A stretch of 64,000 nucleotides of DNA from assembly GCF_040958095.1 (NCBI RefSeq), contig NC_091173.1, positions 14,133,177 to 14,197,176 on the forward strand, written 5' to 3'. Origin of the DNA: Procambarus clarkii. Taxonomy: Eukaryota > Arthropoda > Malacostraca > Decapoda > Cambaridae. Below, piece after piece: positions 10,703-22,400 of the stretch. The first letter of the stretch is position 1. Each line of letters starts with the position of its first letter. The notes beneath the pieces were generated by a model. That model was not told where the DNA came from. It worked only from the letters and a program-made list of their open reading frames with translations, and did no database searches. The position numbers were made by a program, and so were the translations under genes.

Positions 10703-12684
10703 TATTATAGACTCGTGGGTTGGTTGGTGTCGTCGTCGTTGATCCTTCTCTACGGACAACCCAACCCACAACTCGGTAGAGTGCTTACACTAGGAGATCA
10801 CCCTTGGCGCTTCTGGCTCTTGGAGAGGGGCTCAACGTCACACATTTAGGGGATGCGGCTCCAACATTTAGCCTCGTTGTCACGTGCACACACCCACTCG
10901 AGCCGCTGTGACTCCCCACTCTCTCCCTAGGTGATATGATCTCCTCAATCCCCTTTTTGACTTATAAGTATTACCTTTTACCCTGTCCACAGCAGTGGTT
11001 CTTGGTTCTTTCTCTTTCTCTCTCCTTCTTCACTACTTCCTGGGAAGCCTCACTAGGACAAGGGCAAACACCAGCAAATTGTGACACATTTACTGGACCA
11101 AGCACATACACAATACATACACACATATAATAATAATGAATCCTATACTCTATAATATCACAATCAGGTTGCACTCCAACACCATCAGAACTCTATTATC
11201 AGCTTATCAAAGGGGTATCCTATCTCCTGGTTCGCCACCTGATACCATTAACCTCCTCAAGTTGGTCAAGCCTACATACACTGTTGCACTATCAGCAAGA
11301 TAATGTATATATAGAAAATCAGCATTTGAATGCGATAACATATACCAGTATAAATGTTCATTGATACTTCAGTATAAAAAAACTCCTTGACATAAGAATG
11401 CCAACAGTCACTCACCTCTCACTGCGTCTTGCACGCTAATGACAACCAAACACTATCAACTCCCTACTAGTAATCCACCAGAACTTCCCCTTCCACCTCT
11501 GGAAGTTCACAACCCTAATATCCTTAGGTTCTTCCGGGCTTCACTACCAGGATCCTCTGCAGCTCCTCCAGGCTGCTATCATGAAGTTTCCTTGTGCAAC
11601 TACGGTGCTTCACCCTTCTGCTAGGTTCTTCCACAGCTCTCTTGGCTGCTACACCACCTCTACAGAAGCACGTGACACTCCTCTTCACTGCTGCTTCTCC
11701 TCACAGCTCGAGGTCCTCTGCTCCACTACCTTGGAGTCTCATCAGCTACATCATCTGCTGGCTTCGAAGTTCTCAGCAACTTCTTCCCCAAAGACAAACC
11801 TGCAACCCATCGACGTTCCAATAAAATGTTCCCCTTTAACACATAAACAAAAATAACCACACAATATGCTTGCCTCAAACCTCTATCTGTCCTCTACATA
11901 CAGTGAGAGTGGACTCCCCCGTTTTGGGCGGGTCCATACTCCACCTCGCCTGGCGGCGTCCTCACTCGCTGGGAGGGTCTTCCTCCATCCGGAGCCAGGC
12001 TCCCTCAGTCGTCCGCCAGCGCTCAGAGAGGACGGACGTCGCTCCGTGTTCCTCCCCCTCCACTCTCTTATTTCAGGCTTTCTGCCTTATTAAAACATGT
12101 CTAACCTATAAATAAACATCGCTACTGTCGCTGGGCACACGACCAACTACAATGCAATCACTATGAACTGGCGTATATCGTGCTTACCACAGAACGTCTG
12201 GTCGAGGGCGCTTCTTCCTCTGACGAGGCTTGGTCAGGGCGCTCCCACGGCCCACAATAATGCTTCTGGGCGATTTAATATCTGCTCGTCGACCCGGACT
12301 TGAGACCACAACGTTCCCAGCTCGATTCCACAGCTGGTACGTCTGCACACTTCTCTTCTCTTAGAGATATATCACTAGGGGTTCCCTTCTGGCGGGAGCT
12401 CAAACGGAGCGCGGCTTCCCCCTGCGATGTCTGGCACTCAAGTGAGGTCAAGGTCCTCCAGAAGCGAGCCTCACGCCTCCAGCAAAATGTCCACATCTCC
12501 TAGCCCGTCCTTTATCTATTTTCTTCTGCATTGCCCATAATCTCAAACTGTTACACATATCCAACCAGCCATTTTACATATGGGTTATCACCTCAATATT
12601 TGCTAGACCTTCTAGTTAGGTCAGGCTTGCTGAATAACTCTCAAGGAGGGAGACTCGTTTCTCCTGCAGGCTGAGATCATAACA
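10703..12684 (-). mobile_element. 3' LTR of nested element (1982 bp)
   Basis: On the minus strand it runs TGTTATGATC...TATAATA, with imperfect terminal inverted repeats. By eye it differs from the 5' LTR by about four substitutions and one single-base indel in a C run near 12053. The first two substitutions are near 10967-10968 and others are near 11204 and 11387. Confidence 0.9.
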
Positions 12685-12697
12685 CTCCCCTCCCCTT
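12685..12697 (-). other. Polypurine tract of nested element
   Basis: The minus strand reads AAGGGGAGGGGAG immediately before the LTR start TGTTATGATC, with no gap. Confidence 0.8.
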
Positions 12698-12717
12698 ATT
12701 TTGAGAGTTATTCCAGT

Positions 12718-12768
12718 GGCAAAGCTCGGGATAATATATCCGCCACCACACTGTCTCGTTCTTCACCC
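12718..12768 (-). pseudogene. RNase H C-terminal remnant in nested element
   Basis: Read on the minus strand, one frame gives GEERDSVVADILSRA, the usual end of Ty3/gypsy RNase H (compare EDNVVADALS in outer copy B). It lies about 20 bases before the polypurine tract, in a different frame from gag-pro and with a stop just upstream. Its position at the extreme 3' end shows that RNase H was the last pol domain of the parent element. Confidence 0.7.
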
Positions 12769-12929
12769 CATATACTCTCTTAGGAGTCTACAATTAATTC
12801 GTTGCACCTTGCAACATCTGGCTCACAACTCGCCAGAAATATGACCTTCTCACAAACGATTTGACTTCTCTGGCACCTCTTGGCTAGGCTGTCCTCCTTG
12901 GACGCCTGCAATCCATTGGTCCACTCTAC

Positions 12930-15845
12930 TTACTGTCTCCACCCTCCGTTTCCTCGTCTTCTTCTCTTCCCGTCCAGAGTCAGACATCTGCTGTCTGTAC
13001 CTCCTCTGTCGTCTTCATACTTCCATCTACTGCCATTATACTTTCGTCTCCTGTCATCATACGTCACTCCCTTGTCTTCACCGACGATCCTCCCTTTCGT
13101 CTCTTCATTTATCCGAGACATCCTGTTTGTCTTCCATCGAGTCCTCGGCTTTCTTCTATTCCTCCATGCTTGCATCATCCTCTTTTCACATTTTTCACTT
13201 CTATACCACTCCATTTCTTCTCCTTCAACTCTTCTTCGTTCCCTAAAAGTTTCTTCGAGCACTGCACTACATCCAACAGCACTCGACCATACATGTCGCT
13301 TTTCCTCTCCCAAAGTGCTCGTAAGCATCTCTCCACACATACTGTCTCTTCTCCTCTCATTTTCTCGACTACTACTTTTCTTCATTATCTTTTCTCCACG
13401 TTTTCTGTGAAACATGTCAACTCCTGACATCTCAAACAACTTGACTCCACTATCCATATGCCTCTGTGCTCGTGGACCACTTGACGATCTACTCCCGTCC
13501 TCAGTATGTCCACATCTTTCCTCATTCATACTCAGCACAGTTGCATTCACCTTCCGACTCCTAATTTCAGCAGTCTGGGCTCTACTCAGGTCCGCTCTCT
13601 TCACATGATTCTTCTTCGGCTGGGTCATCCTCACTTTTGACCTCACCGAGACTCCATTTGCCTGGGCTGGACCTTCATCAAACCGCCATGATATATCTAC
13701 ATCGATATCTTCCACCGGTTTAATCGACACTGTCTCACCTTCTCCAGTGTCTTCCTCGTCGGCCACCTCTCCCTTCATCACTACCGAGACAGGGTACTCA
13801 ATGGCTTGGCGGTCTCCTGACTCATCCCCTCGGATGTCAGTCAGGTTCACACTCTCAGGTGTCCCACACGTGCCGTGGCCTTCTGGGCACTCCTCTGGCA
13901 CAGTCTCCACTATGACTCTTGGCAACACCTTTGTCCCGCACAAGTCATTCCCCAGGATCACTTGGACTCCTGGAATAGGTATGTCGGGGCACACTCCCAA
14001 CATCACCTCTGCCGACACATATTCCGACCTTAGCTGGACAGTACAAACGGGCATGTCACTTTCAGACAACAACCCATATACCCTCATCTTACTCCTGCCA
14101 GCTAACCGTCGATCATTCCCAATCAGGCTTCTCGTAATCAAGCTCTGATTAGCTCCGGTATCTCTTAAGATACCAACTTCTACCTCAGGTTGGCCTCCTA
14201 CACTGATCCAACCTTTGCTCATGAACGGCCTATACCTCTCGTTCACTAAGTTTGCTCTCTGTGGTTTGTCTTGGAACACATTAGTATATTTGCCTCGGGG
14301 GTCACACATGGCCAGGGTCACAACTCTCTTGCCCTGCCTACAATCTCGCATCACGTGACCCAATCCGTTACAATTGTAACATCTCATCTGGGAAAAATCT
14401 CTTCTATATGTACCAGAGTAGCTCTGACTCTGCCCACTCGTATTGGAGTTCCTCGGGCCAGACGTACTACTCGTACTCTGTGGAGCTTTACTGGACTCTT
14501 GATTTCCTGGATAACGATCAGTTTCTCGTTTTGCTCCTCCATCCTCACTTTCAGATGAAGTGTGCGACCTACTCTTCTGAGTTTTAGGGTACTTACTTTT
14601 ATCTGCCCATTTATCAAAATTTTTCTCACCCCAGACTCCTCTGGGTCTTTCATAATTTCTTCTTCCCCAGACTCCACTGGGTCTGCCATTGCTGCATCTC
14701 GCCTCACTTCTCACTCTGTTCTCCCTCAAGCTATTGTATGCTTCAGTAATCATATCCGCCCTATCTGCGGCATCTTTCACCTCCATTATCCCTGCTTCTT
14801 GGATCTTGAACTTTGTTTCGGGATGCATCATCTCCAAGAACTTCTCCATGACCATCAGTTGCTTCAGGTCAGCGTAAGATCCAACTCCAGCAGCCTCAAT
14901 CCACTTCTGGAATCGTCTTTCCAGATCTCTTGCTGTCTCAGCAAACGTACATGCTCCAACTTTCACCATCTCTCTGAAACGCTTTCTATAAGCTTCTGGG
15001 GTTAACTGAAACGAGCGCAATATGCTGCTCTTTACCGTGGCATAATCCTGGCACTCTTCCAGTGACAATTGGGTGTATGCCTCCCTGGCTGCACCGGTCA
15101 ATCTTAACTGGACCAGCTGGGCCCATTCCTCCTGTGGCCACTCTTTGATGCTGGCTACTTTCTCAAAATGCTCGAAAAAGCTCTCTGCCTCTTCGGGAAC
15201 AAACAAGGGAATGTCCTTCTCCCTAACCCTAACATCTGGTGGGTGTGATACCTGGGTGGTGCTCTCTGGCAACCCATGTTCAATCCTTTGTTCAGCCAAG
15301 GTTCTATTCGCTTCTATCTGCATTTGTTTTGTTCTCTCTTTTTCTTTTTCCACCTCTAGCCTTGCTTTCTCTTTTTCTATTTCCAGTCTGGTTTTCTCTT
15401 TCTCCTTCTCGGCTTCATTTTTCATCTGGAGTTCCAATTTCATCTTTTCCAGCTGGAACTGTCTCTCCTCACGCTGCATCTGGAGCTCTAACTGGAATCT
15501 CTCCAAGCTCCTATTTCGGCTACTCCTACTACTGCGGCTACTCTTGCTGCTCCTACTCGATCCCTGGGATCTCACTTCATCCTGCCCATCATCCTCCTTT
15601 CCACTTTCAGCTCCTTTTTGGGCTCCTTGCTCTGCCGCTTCACTTCTGGCTCTCAACTGCCTCAGGATCTCATCCTTCATCCCAGCTACTTTAGATGCTT
15701 TCAACCTGATGCCACATTTTTCTGCTATTTGTTTCAATTGATCCCTCGTGCAACCTTCCAAGTCCTCAGGCTTGCCTGACTCCACAAATGCTTGCACCTT
15801 ATCCATCTTTGTCCTGTGAGTCTTCCCAAGAGAGAGAGTATACAC
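12930..15845 (-). CDS. gag-pro: Gag-protease polyprotein of nested element, intact frame
   Basis: The open frame is 971 codons. The better start is MDKVQAF at 15806 (codon 14), which aligns with the outer element's start; the extra 13 codons are probably leader. In 971-residue numbering I see a SAP-like helical segment (about 30-67), an S/R-rich linker, a long K/E/R coiled coil (about 112-195), a capsid region from IPLFVPEEAESFFEHF to about 370 whose second half resembles a SCAN domain (LTPEAYRKRF, then LKQLMVMEKFL), a CCHC knuckle (CYNCNGLGHVMRDC, about 487-500) and an aspartic protease motif (ILRDTGANQSLI, about 560). The last 270 or so residues are very basic and match nothing I recognise. 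The lack of stops over 2.9 kb suggests recent activity. Confidence 0.88.
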   Translation of the reverse strand: MYTLSLGKTHRTKMDKVQAFVESGKPEDLEGCTRDQLKQIAEKCGIRLKASKVAGMKDEILRQLRARSEAAEQGAQKGAESGKEDDGQDEVRSQGSSRSSKSSRSSRSSRNRSLERFQLELQMQREERQFQLEKMKLELQMKNEAEKEKEKTRLEIEKEKARLEVEKEKERTKQMQIEANRTLAEQRIEHGLPESTTQVSHPPDVRVREKDIPLFVPEEAESFFEHFEKVASIKEWPQEEWAQLVQLRLTGAAREAYTQLSLEECQDYATVKSSILRSFQLTPEAYRKRFREMVKVGACTFAETARDLERRFQKWIEAAGVGSYADLKQLMVMEKFLEMMHPETKFKIQEAGIMEVKDAADRADMITEAYNSLRENRVRSEARCSNGRPSGVWGRRNYERPRGVWGEKNFDKWADKSKYPKTQKSRSHTSSESEDGGAKRETDRYPGNQESSKAPQSTSSTSGPRNSNTSGQSQSYSGTYRRDFSQMRCYNCNGLGHVMRDCRQGKRVVTLAMCDPRGKYTNVFQDKPQRANLVNERYRPFMSKGWISVGGQPEVEVGILRDTGANQSLITRSLIGNDRRLAGRSKMRVYGLLSESDMPVCTVQLRSEYVSAEVMLGVCPDIPIPGVQVILGNDLCGTKVLPRVIVETVPEECPEGHGTCGTPESVNLTDIRGDESGDRQAIEYPVSVVMKGEVADEEDTGEGETVSIKPVEDIDVDISWRFDEGPAQANGVSVRSKVRMTQPKKNHVKRADLSRAQTAEIRSRKVNATVLSMNEERCGHTEDGSRSSSGPRAQRHMDSGVKLFEMSGVDMFHRKRGEKIMKKSSSRENERRRDSMCGEMLTSTLGEEKRHVWSSAVGCSAVLEETFRERRRVEGEEMEWYRSEKCEKRMMQAWRNRRKPRTRWKTNRMSRINEETKGRIVGEDKGVTYDDRRRKYNGSRWKYEDDRGGTDSRCLTLDGKRRRRGNGGWRQ

Positions 15846-15924
15846 CTGCGGTCACACAGTTTATCTATTTCAGCAAGGGTGTACAAATCCACTCTTGGAC
15901 AGGGTGTGGGTGTGTCAGTTCACT

Positions 15925-15942
15925 CTCCCGGACAGGCCCCCA
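15925..15942 (-). other. Primer-binding site of nested element, tRNA-Pro-like
   Basis: The minus strand reads TGGGGGCCTGTCCGGGAG three bases inside the LTR edge. It matches 15 of 18 bases of the classical tRNA-Pro site of murine gammaretroviruses (mismatches at bases 8, 9 and 18). A tRNA-Pro primer is therefore likely. Confidence 0.7.
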
Positions 15943-15945
15943 ATT

Positions 15946-17926
15946 TATTATAGACTCGTGGGTTGGTTGGTGTCGTCGTCGTTGATCCTTCTCTACGGAC
16001 AACCCAACCCACAACTCGGTAGAGTGCTTACACTAGGAGATCACCCTTGGCGCTTCTGGCTCTTGGAGAGGGGCTCAACGTCACACATTTAGGGGATGCG
16101 GCTCCAACATTTAGCCTCGTTGTCACGTGCACACACCCACTCGAGCCGCTGTGACTCCCCACTCTCTCCCTAGGTGATATGATCTCCTCAATCCCCTTTT
16201 TGACTTACTAGTATTACCTTTTACCCTGTCCACAGCAGTGGTTCTTGGTTCTTTCTCTTTCTCTCTCCTTCTTCACTACTTCCTGGGAAGCCTCACTAGG
16301 ACAAGGGCAAACACCAGCAAATTGTGACACATTTACTGGACCAAGCACATACACAATACATACACACATATAATAATAATGAATCCTATACTCTATAATA
16401 TCACAATCAGGTTGCACTCCAACACCATCAGAACTCTATTTTCAGCTTATCAAAGGGGTATCCTATCTCCTGGTTCGCCACCTGATACCATTAACCTCCT
16501 CAAGTTGGTCAAGCCTACATACACTGTTGCACTATCAGCAAGATAATGTATATATAGAAAATCAGCATTTGAATGCGATAACATATACCAGTATAAATGT
16601 TCATTGATACTTCAGTATAAGAAAACTCCTTGACATAAGAATGCCAACAGTCACTCACCTCTCACTGCGTCTTGCACGCTAATGACAACCAAACACTATC
16701 AACTCCCTACTAGTAATCCACCAGAACTTCCCCTTCCACCTCTGGAAGTTCACAACCCTAATATCCTTAGGTTCTTCCGGGCTTCACTACCAGGATCCTC
16801 TGCAGCTCCTCCAGGCTGCTATCATGAAGTTTCCTTGTGCAACTACGGTGCTTCACCCTTCTGCTAGGTTCTTCCACAGCTCTCTTGGCTGCTACACCAC
16901 CTCTACAGAAGCACGTGACACTCCTCTTCACTGCTGCTTCTCCTCACAGCTCGAGGTCCTCTGCTCCACTACCTTGGAGTCTCATCAGCTACATCATCTG
17001 CTGGCTTCGAAGTTCTCAGCAACTTCTTCCCCAAAGACAAACCTGCAACCCATCGACGTTCCAATAAAATGTTCCCCTTTAACACATAAACAAAAATAAC
17101 CACACAATATGCTTGCCTCAAACCTCTATCTGTCCTCTACATACAGTGAGAGTGGACTCCCCCGTTTTGGGCGGGTCCATACTCCACCTCGCCTGGCGGC
17201 GTCCTCACTCGCTGGGAGGGTCTTCCTCCATCCGGAGCCAGGCTCCCTCAGTCGTCCGCCAGCGCTCAGAGAGGACGGACGTCGCTCCGTGTTCCTCCCC
17301 TCCACTCTCTTATTTCAGGCTTTCTGCCTTATTAAAACATGTCTAACCTATAAATAAACATCGCTACTGTCGCTGGGCACACGACCAACTACAATGCAAT
17401 CACTATGAACTGGCGTATATCGTGCTTACCACAGAACGTCTGGTCGAGGGCGCTTCTTCCTCTGACGAGGCTTGGTCAGGGCGCTCCCACGGCCCACAAT
17501 AATGCTTCTGGGCGATTTAATATCTGCTCGTCGACCCGGACTTGAGACCACAACGTTCCCAGCTCGATTCCACAGCTGGTACGTCTGCACACTTCTCTTC
17601 TCTTAGAGATATATCACTAGGGGTTCCCTTCTGGCGGGAGCTCAAACGGAGCGCGGCTTCCCCCTGCGATGTCTGGCACTCAAGTGAGGTCAAGGTCCTC
17701 CAGAAGCGAGCCTCACGCCTCCAGCAAAATGTCCACATCTCCTAGCCCGTCCTTTATCTATTTTCTTCTGCATTGCCCATAATCTCAAACTGTTACACAT
17801 ATCCAACCAGCCATTTTACATATGGGTTATCACCTCAATATTTGCTAGACCTTCTAGTTAGGTCAGGCTTGCTGAATAACTCTCAAGGAGGGAGACTCGT
17901 TTCTCCTGCAGGCTGAGATCATAACA
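15946..17926 (-). mobile_element. 5' LTR of nested element (1981 bp)
   Basis: Near-identical partner of 10703-12684. Transcription would start within it and run toward lower coordinates. I could not fix the promoter or polyadenylation signal with confidence. Confidence 0.9.
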
Positions 17927-17930
17927 GCAC
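17927..17930. repeat. Target-site duplication of nested element, right (GCAC)
   Basis: Partner of 10699-10702. The outer LTR resumes at once with ATAGCCTAACTCC. Confidence 0.9.
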
Positions 17931-19442
17931 ATAGCCTAACTCCCAAATACTGGCATAATAATATATATATTTTCTCTCACTATATGATCACATTAAAGTC
18001 TCATGAAAGACATTCTCAACACAGTAAATTCATCAATTACTCCGGGTGCCTGCATACACCAATAATAATCCTTAATATCGTGAGTACTCTTTATAGTACC
18101 ACTCTGCACACTGGTGCTTTACTGTGACATAGGTGAGCCTTGCTCACAACATACAAAATACTCAGGCTAAATAATATAGCTGACTAAAGGGGAATTGGGA
18201 GGGAAACTAGAATCACCTACTTCCACCTATCCTCCGATGAGAGTTGAGTTGTAGCTCCTGGTCCTGGCTCCTGCCTCGTGTAGGGAACGCCCCCACACAC
18301 ACACTGTCGTGTCCTCCAGGAACTCAATCAATGTCCCACCGTAAGCGCGTCGTCTCTGTGCCTTTTCCCTGCAGGTCCGTGATCTTTCTCGACTTCTTGT
18401 AGGGTTGGAGTCGGTCTCCCGGCCGTCGACTTCTCCTCCCAGCTACAGCTGCCCGCCTACGTCTCGGCTGCAGTCGTTCGGATTCCCGAATAGTTTCCTT
18501 CTTCCTCTGCTTCCCAGTGGCTCGGTTCAGCCACTATGCCGTCACAACCGGGTGAACTGCCTCAGACGTCGCATACGTCACTGCACAGACTTCACTTCTT
18601 GCACAGTACCTGTCCTGGAGCATTTGTTGCTCAATATCCCGTCGATTCCCTCTCTGGTCCAACACATGAACGAAGGAAGACCTCACAGAGTACTGGCAGA
18701 CTTCGGGTGACGCGTAAAATCCACGGGAGCGGGAAACAACTGTCAAACTGACAGGACCAATCTTCGCACGTCCAACCACCTTGACGTGTCGTGTCAGACT
18801 GATTTCCTTACGGAGGATTGGCTCAGCAACTACGTCATCACTGTGGAGCTATAAGCCGTCGCATACGTCGCTGCCTAGACTCCACTCTTGCACAACACCT
18901 GTTCCTGGAGCACTTGTTGCTCAATATCCCGTCAATTCCTTCGTCGGTTCAACACATGAACGAAGGAAGACCCCACAGGTGTTGGCAGACCACGGGTGAT
19001 GCGTAAGTCCTCCGGAGACGGGGTAAACTGTCCAACTGACAGGACCCCCCAGAGCACGTCCGACCTCCTTGACGTGCTGTCTTAGACTGATGGCGCCAGC
19101 GCGGCGCGATGACCGGACCCCCCTTCCTCCGTGACGTCATATTCGCCACGGGAGGTTTTCATTGGCTCCCTGTGCCACGTCGCTGTCGGCGACCAATCTG
19201 GTGTCACTGACGTCACACACTTTTGGCGGCAAAACAGAAGAGCCAGTGCCATATTGGCTTCCTAAAGGGCCTAAACCACAGCCCAAAATACTCTTCTTTT
19301 ATAAATTTCTCGGCACTCCGAGAACACTCCACTCTCCCACATATATCAAATTGATGCCTGCGACCTAGAGAACGCTCGACTAAAGTGGACATGACTCTTA
19401 CTGCAGGCGTGGGAGAAATATATGGGGGGGAACACCGTCACA

Positions 19443-22400
19443 ACACTCACTACCGTCTTCCTCACACAATACTATATTCCACACTCACTATCATCTTCCA
19501 TACTCACTACCGTCTTCCTCACACAATACTATTTTCCACACACACTACCACCTTCCTCACTCACTACCATCTTCCACACACACATTACCATCTTCCACAC
19601 TCACTACCATCTTCCACACTCAATAACATCTTCCACTCTCACTACCATCTTCCACACTCACTACCATCTTCCACACACACTACCATCTTCCTCATACACT
19701 TCTATCTTCCATACATATTCCCATCTTCCACACTCACTACCATCTTCCACACTCACTACCATCTTCCACTCTCACTACCATCTTCCACTCTCACTACCAT
19801 CTTCCACACTCACTACCATCTTCCAGACTCACTACCATCTTCCACTCACACTGCCATCTTTCACTTACACTACCAGCTACCACTCACACTACCATTTTCC
19901 ACACTCATTTCCATCTTCCACTCACACTACCATCTTCGTCACACATTACTATTATCTACACACACTACCAACTTCCACACTCACTACTGTCTTCAACACA
20001 CACTACCATCTTCCTCACTAACTACTATCTTCCATACACTCTTACACACACACTACTATCTTCCATACACACTACCATCTTCTACACTCACTACTATCTT
20101 TCACTCTAAGTATCATCTTCTTCACTAACTACCATTTTCTACACTCACTACCATCTTCCACACTCACTACCATCTTCTACTGACACTACAATCTTCCACT
20201 TACACTACCATCTTCCACACTCTACTATCTTTCACTCACACTTCCATCTTCCCCTCACACTACCCTCTTCCAGTCACACTACAATCTTCCACACTCACTA
20301 CCATCTTCCACATTTTACCATCTTTCACACACTCACTACAATCTTCCACATACATTACCATCTTCCACATACATTACCATCTTCCACACTCACTATTATC
20401 TTCCACACTCACTACCATCGTTATTACACAATACCATCTTCCACACGCTACTATCTTTAACACTAACTACCAGCTTCTTCACACACTACTATCTTCCACA
20501 CACACTACCATCTTCCACACTCACTATTATCTTCCACACACTCTACCATCTTCCACACACACTACGATATTTCACTCTACCATCTTCCACACTATCTTAT
20601 ACCCTCACTATCATCTTCCTCACATACTACAATCTTCCTCACTCATTACCATCATCCACAATCACTACCATCTTCCTCACTAACTACCATCTTTCACACA
20701 CACACTACAATTTTCCACACACACTGCCATCTTCCACACTCACTACCATCTTCCACACTCACATCCATCTTCCACACACACTACCATTTTCTACACTATC
20801 GTCTTCCACACACTCACTACCGTCTTCCTCACACAATACTATATTCCACACTCACTAGCATCTTCCACACTCACTTCTGTCTTCCACACTCACCAGTATC
20901 TTCCACCCTCAATACCATCTTACACACTGTCATCTTCTAAACTCACTACCATCATCCACACTACCATCTTCTACACTCACTATTATCTTCCACACTATCA
21001 TCTTCCACACTCTCTACCATCTTCCTCACACATTACCATGTTCATCACACTCTACCATCATCCACACACACTACCATCTTCCACACTCACTACTATCTGC
21101 CACACTACCATCTTCTACACTCACTACCATCTTCCACACTCACTACTATCTTCCACGCACTCTAACATCTTCCATACTCACTACCATCTTCCACACTATC
21201 ATCTTCCACACTCACTACCGTCTTCCTCCCACATTACCATCTTTCACACACATTACCGTCTTTCACACACACTACCATCTTCCACACTATAATCTTCCAC
21301 ACTAACTACTATCTTCCACACTCACTACCGTCTTCCTCCCACATTACCATCTTTCACACACACTACTATCTTCCACACATACTACCATCTTCCACACACA
21401 CTGACATCTCCCACACTCACTACCATCTTAATCACCCACAGTACTATCTTTCTCACACAATGACATCTTCCACACTCACTACTATCTTCCAGACTCACTA
21501 CTATCTTCCACTCACACTACCATTTTCCACACTCACTACCATCTTCCACACTCACTACCATCTGCCACACTCACTACCATCTTCCACACTCACTACCATC
21601 TTCCACACTCCCTACCATCTTCCACACTCACTACCATCTTCCACACACACTACCATCTTACACATACACTACTATCTTCCATACACATTACCATCTTCCA
21701 CACACACACTACCATCTTCCACATACACCACCATCGTCCACACTAACTAATATCTTCCACACTCACTACCATCTTCCACACTATCATCTTCTACACTCAT
21801 TACTATCTTCCACACACACTACTTTCTTCCACTCACACTACCATCTTCCACACACACACACTACCAACTTCCAGACACACACACACTACCATCTTCATAG
21901 CATATTACCGTCTTTCACACTACTATCTTCATAGCATATTACCGTCTTTCACACTACCAACATCTACACTCACTACCATCTTTCACTCTCACTACTATCT
22001 TCTTCACTCACTACCGTCTTCCACACTCACTATCATCTTCCACACTCACTACCATCTTCAACTGACACTACAATCTTCCACTTACACTACCATCTTCCAC
22101 ACTCTACTATCTTTCACTCACACTTCCATCTTCCACTCACACTACCCTCTTCCAGTAACACTACAATCTTCCACACTCACTACCATCTTTCACACACACT
22201 ACAATCATCCACACAAACTACCATCTTCCACACTCACTATCATCTTCCACACTCACTACCATCTTCCACATTCTACTATCTTTCACACACTCACTACAAT
22301 CTTCCACATACATTATCATATTCCACATACATTACCATCTTCCACACTCACCATTATCTTCCACTCCCACTACCATCGTTACTACACAATACCATCTTCC

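Larger units (their letters stand above)
10703..17926 (-). mobile_element. Nested Gmr1-like LTR retrotransposon, structurally complete but lacking pol
   Basis: This 7224-bp element is read on the minus strand. It consists of two near-identical LTRs (15946-17926 as 5' LTR, 10703-12684 as 3' LTR), a primer-binding site, one long gag-pro frame, an RNase H end remnant and a polypurine tract. It sits in outer LTR C with a GCAC duplication. Reverse transcriptase and integrase domains are not recognisable. The intact frame and LTR similarity point to recent movement with enzymes supplied by another element. Confidence 0.9.
9761..19442 (-). mobile_element. Outer-family LTR, copy C, split by a nested element
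   Basis: The LTR begins TGTCGGGGTT at 9761 and ends CACCGTCACA at 19442 on the plus strand. Removing the nested insertion and one target duplication (10703-17930) leaves 2454 bp, close to the 2458 bp of copy B. The right edge abuts the 19-bp satellite directly, so the outer complex sits inside that satellite. The left flank is outside the window, so its target duplication cannot be checked. Confidence 0.9.

Noticed and set aside
19385-20128. 247-codon His/Ser/Thr/Leu-rich frame
   Set aside because: Translation of the 19-bp satellite; the unit shifts frame and the array is non-coding by all other signs.
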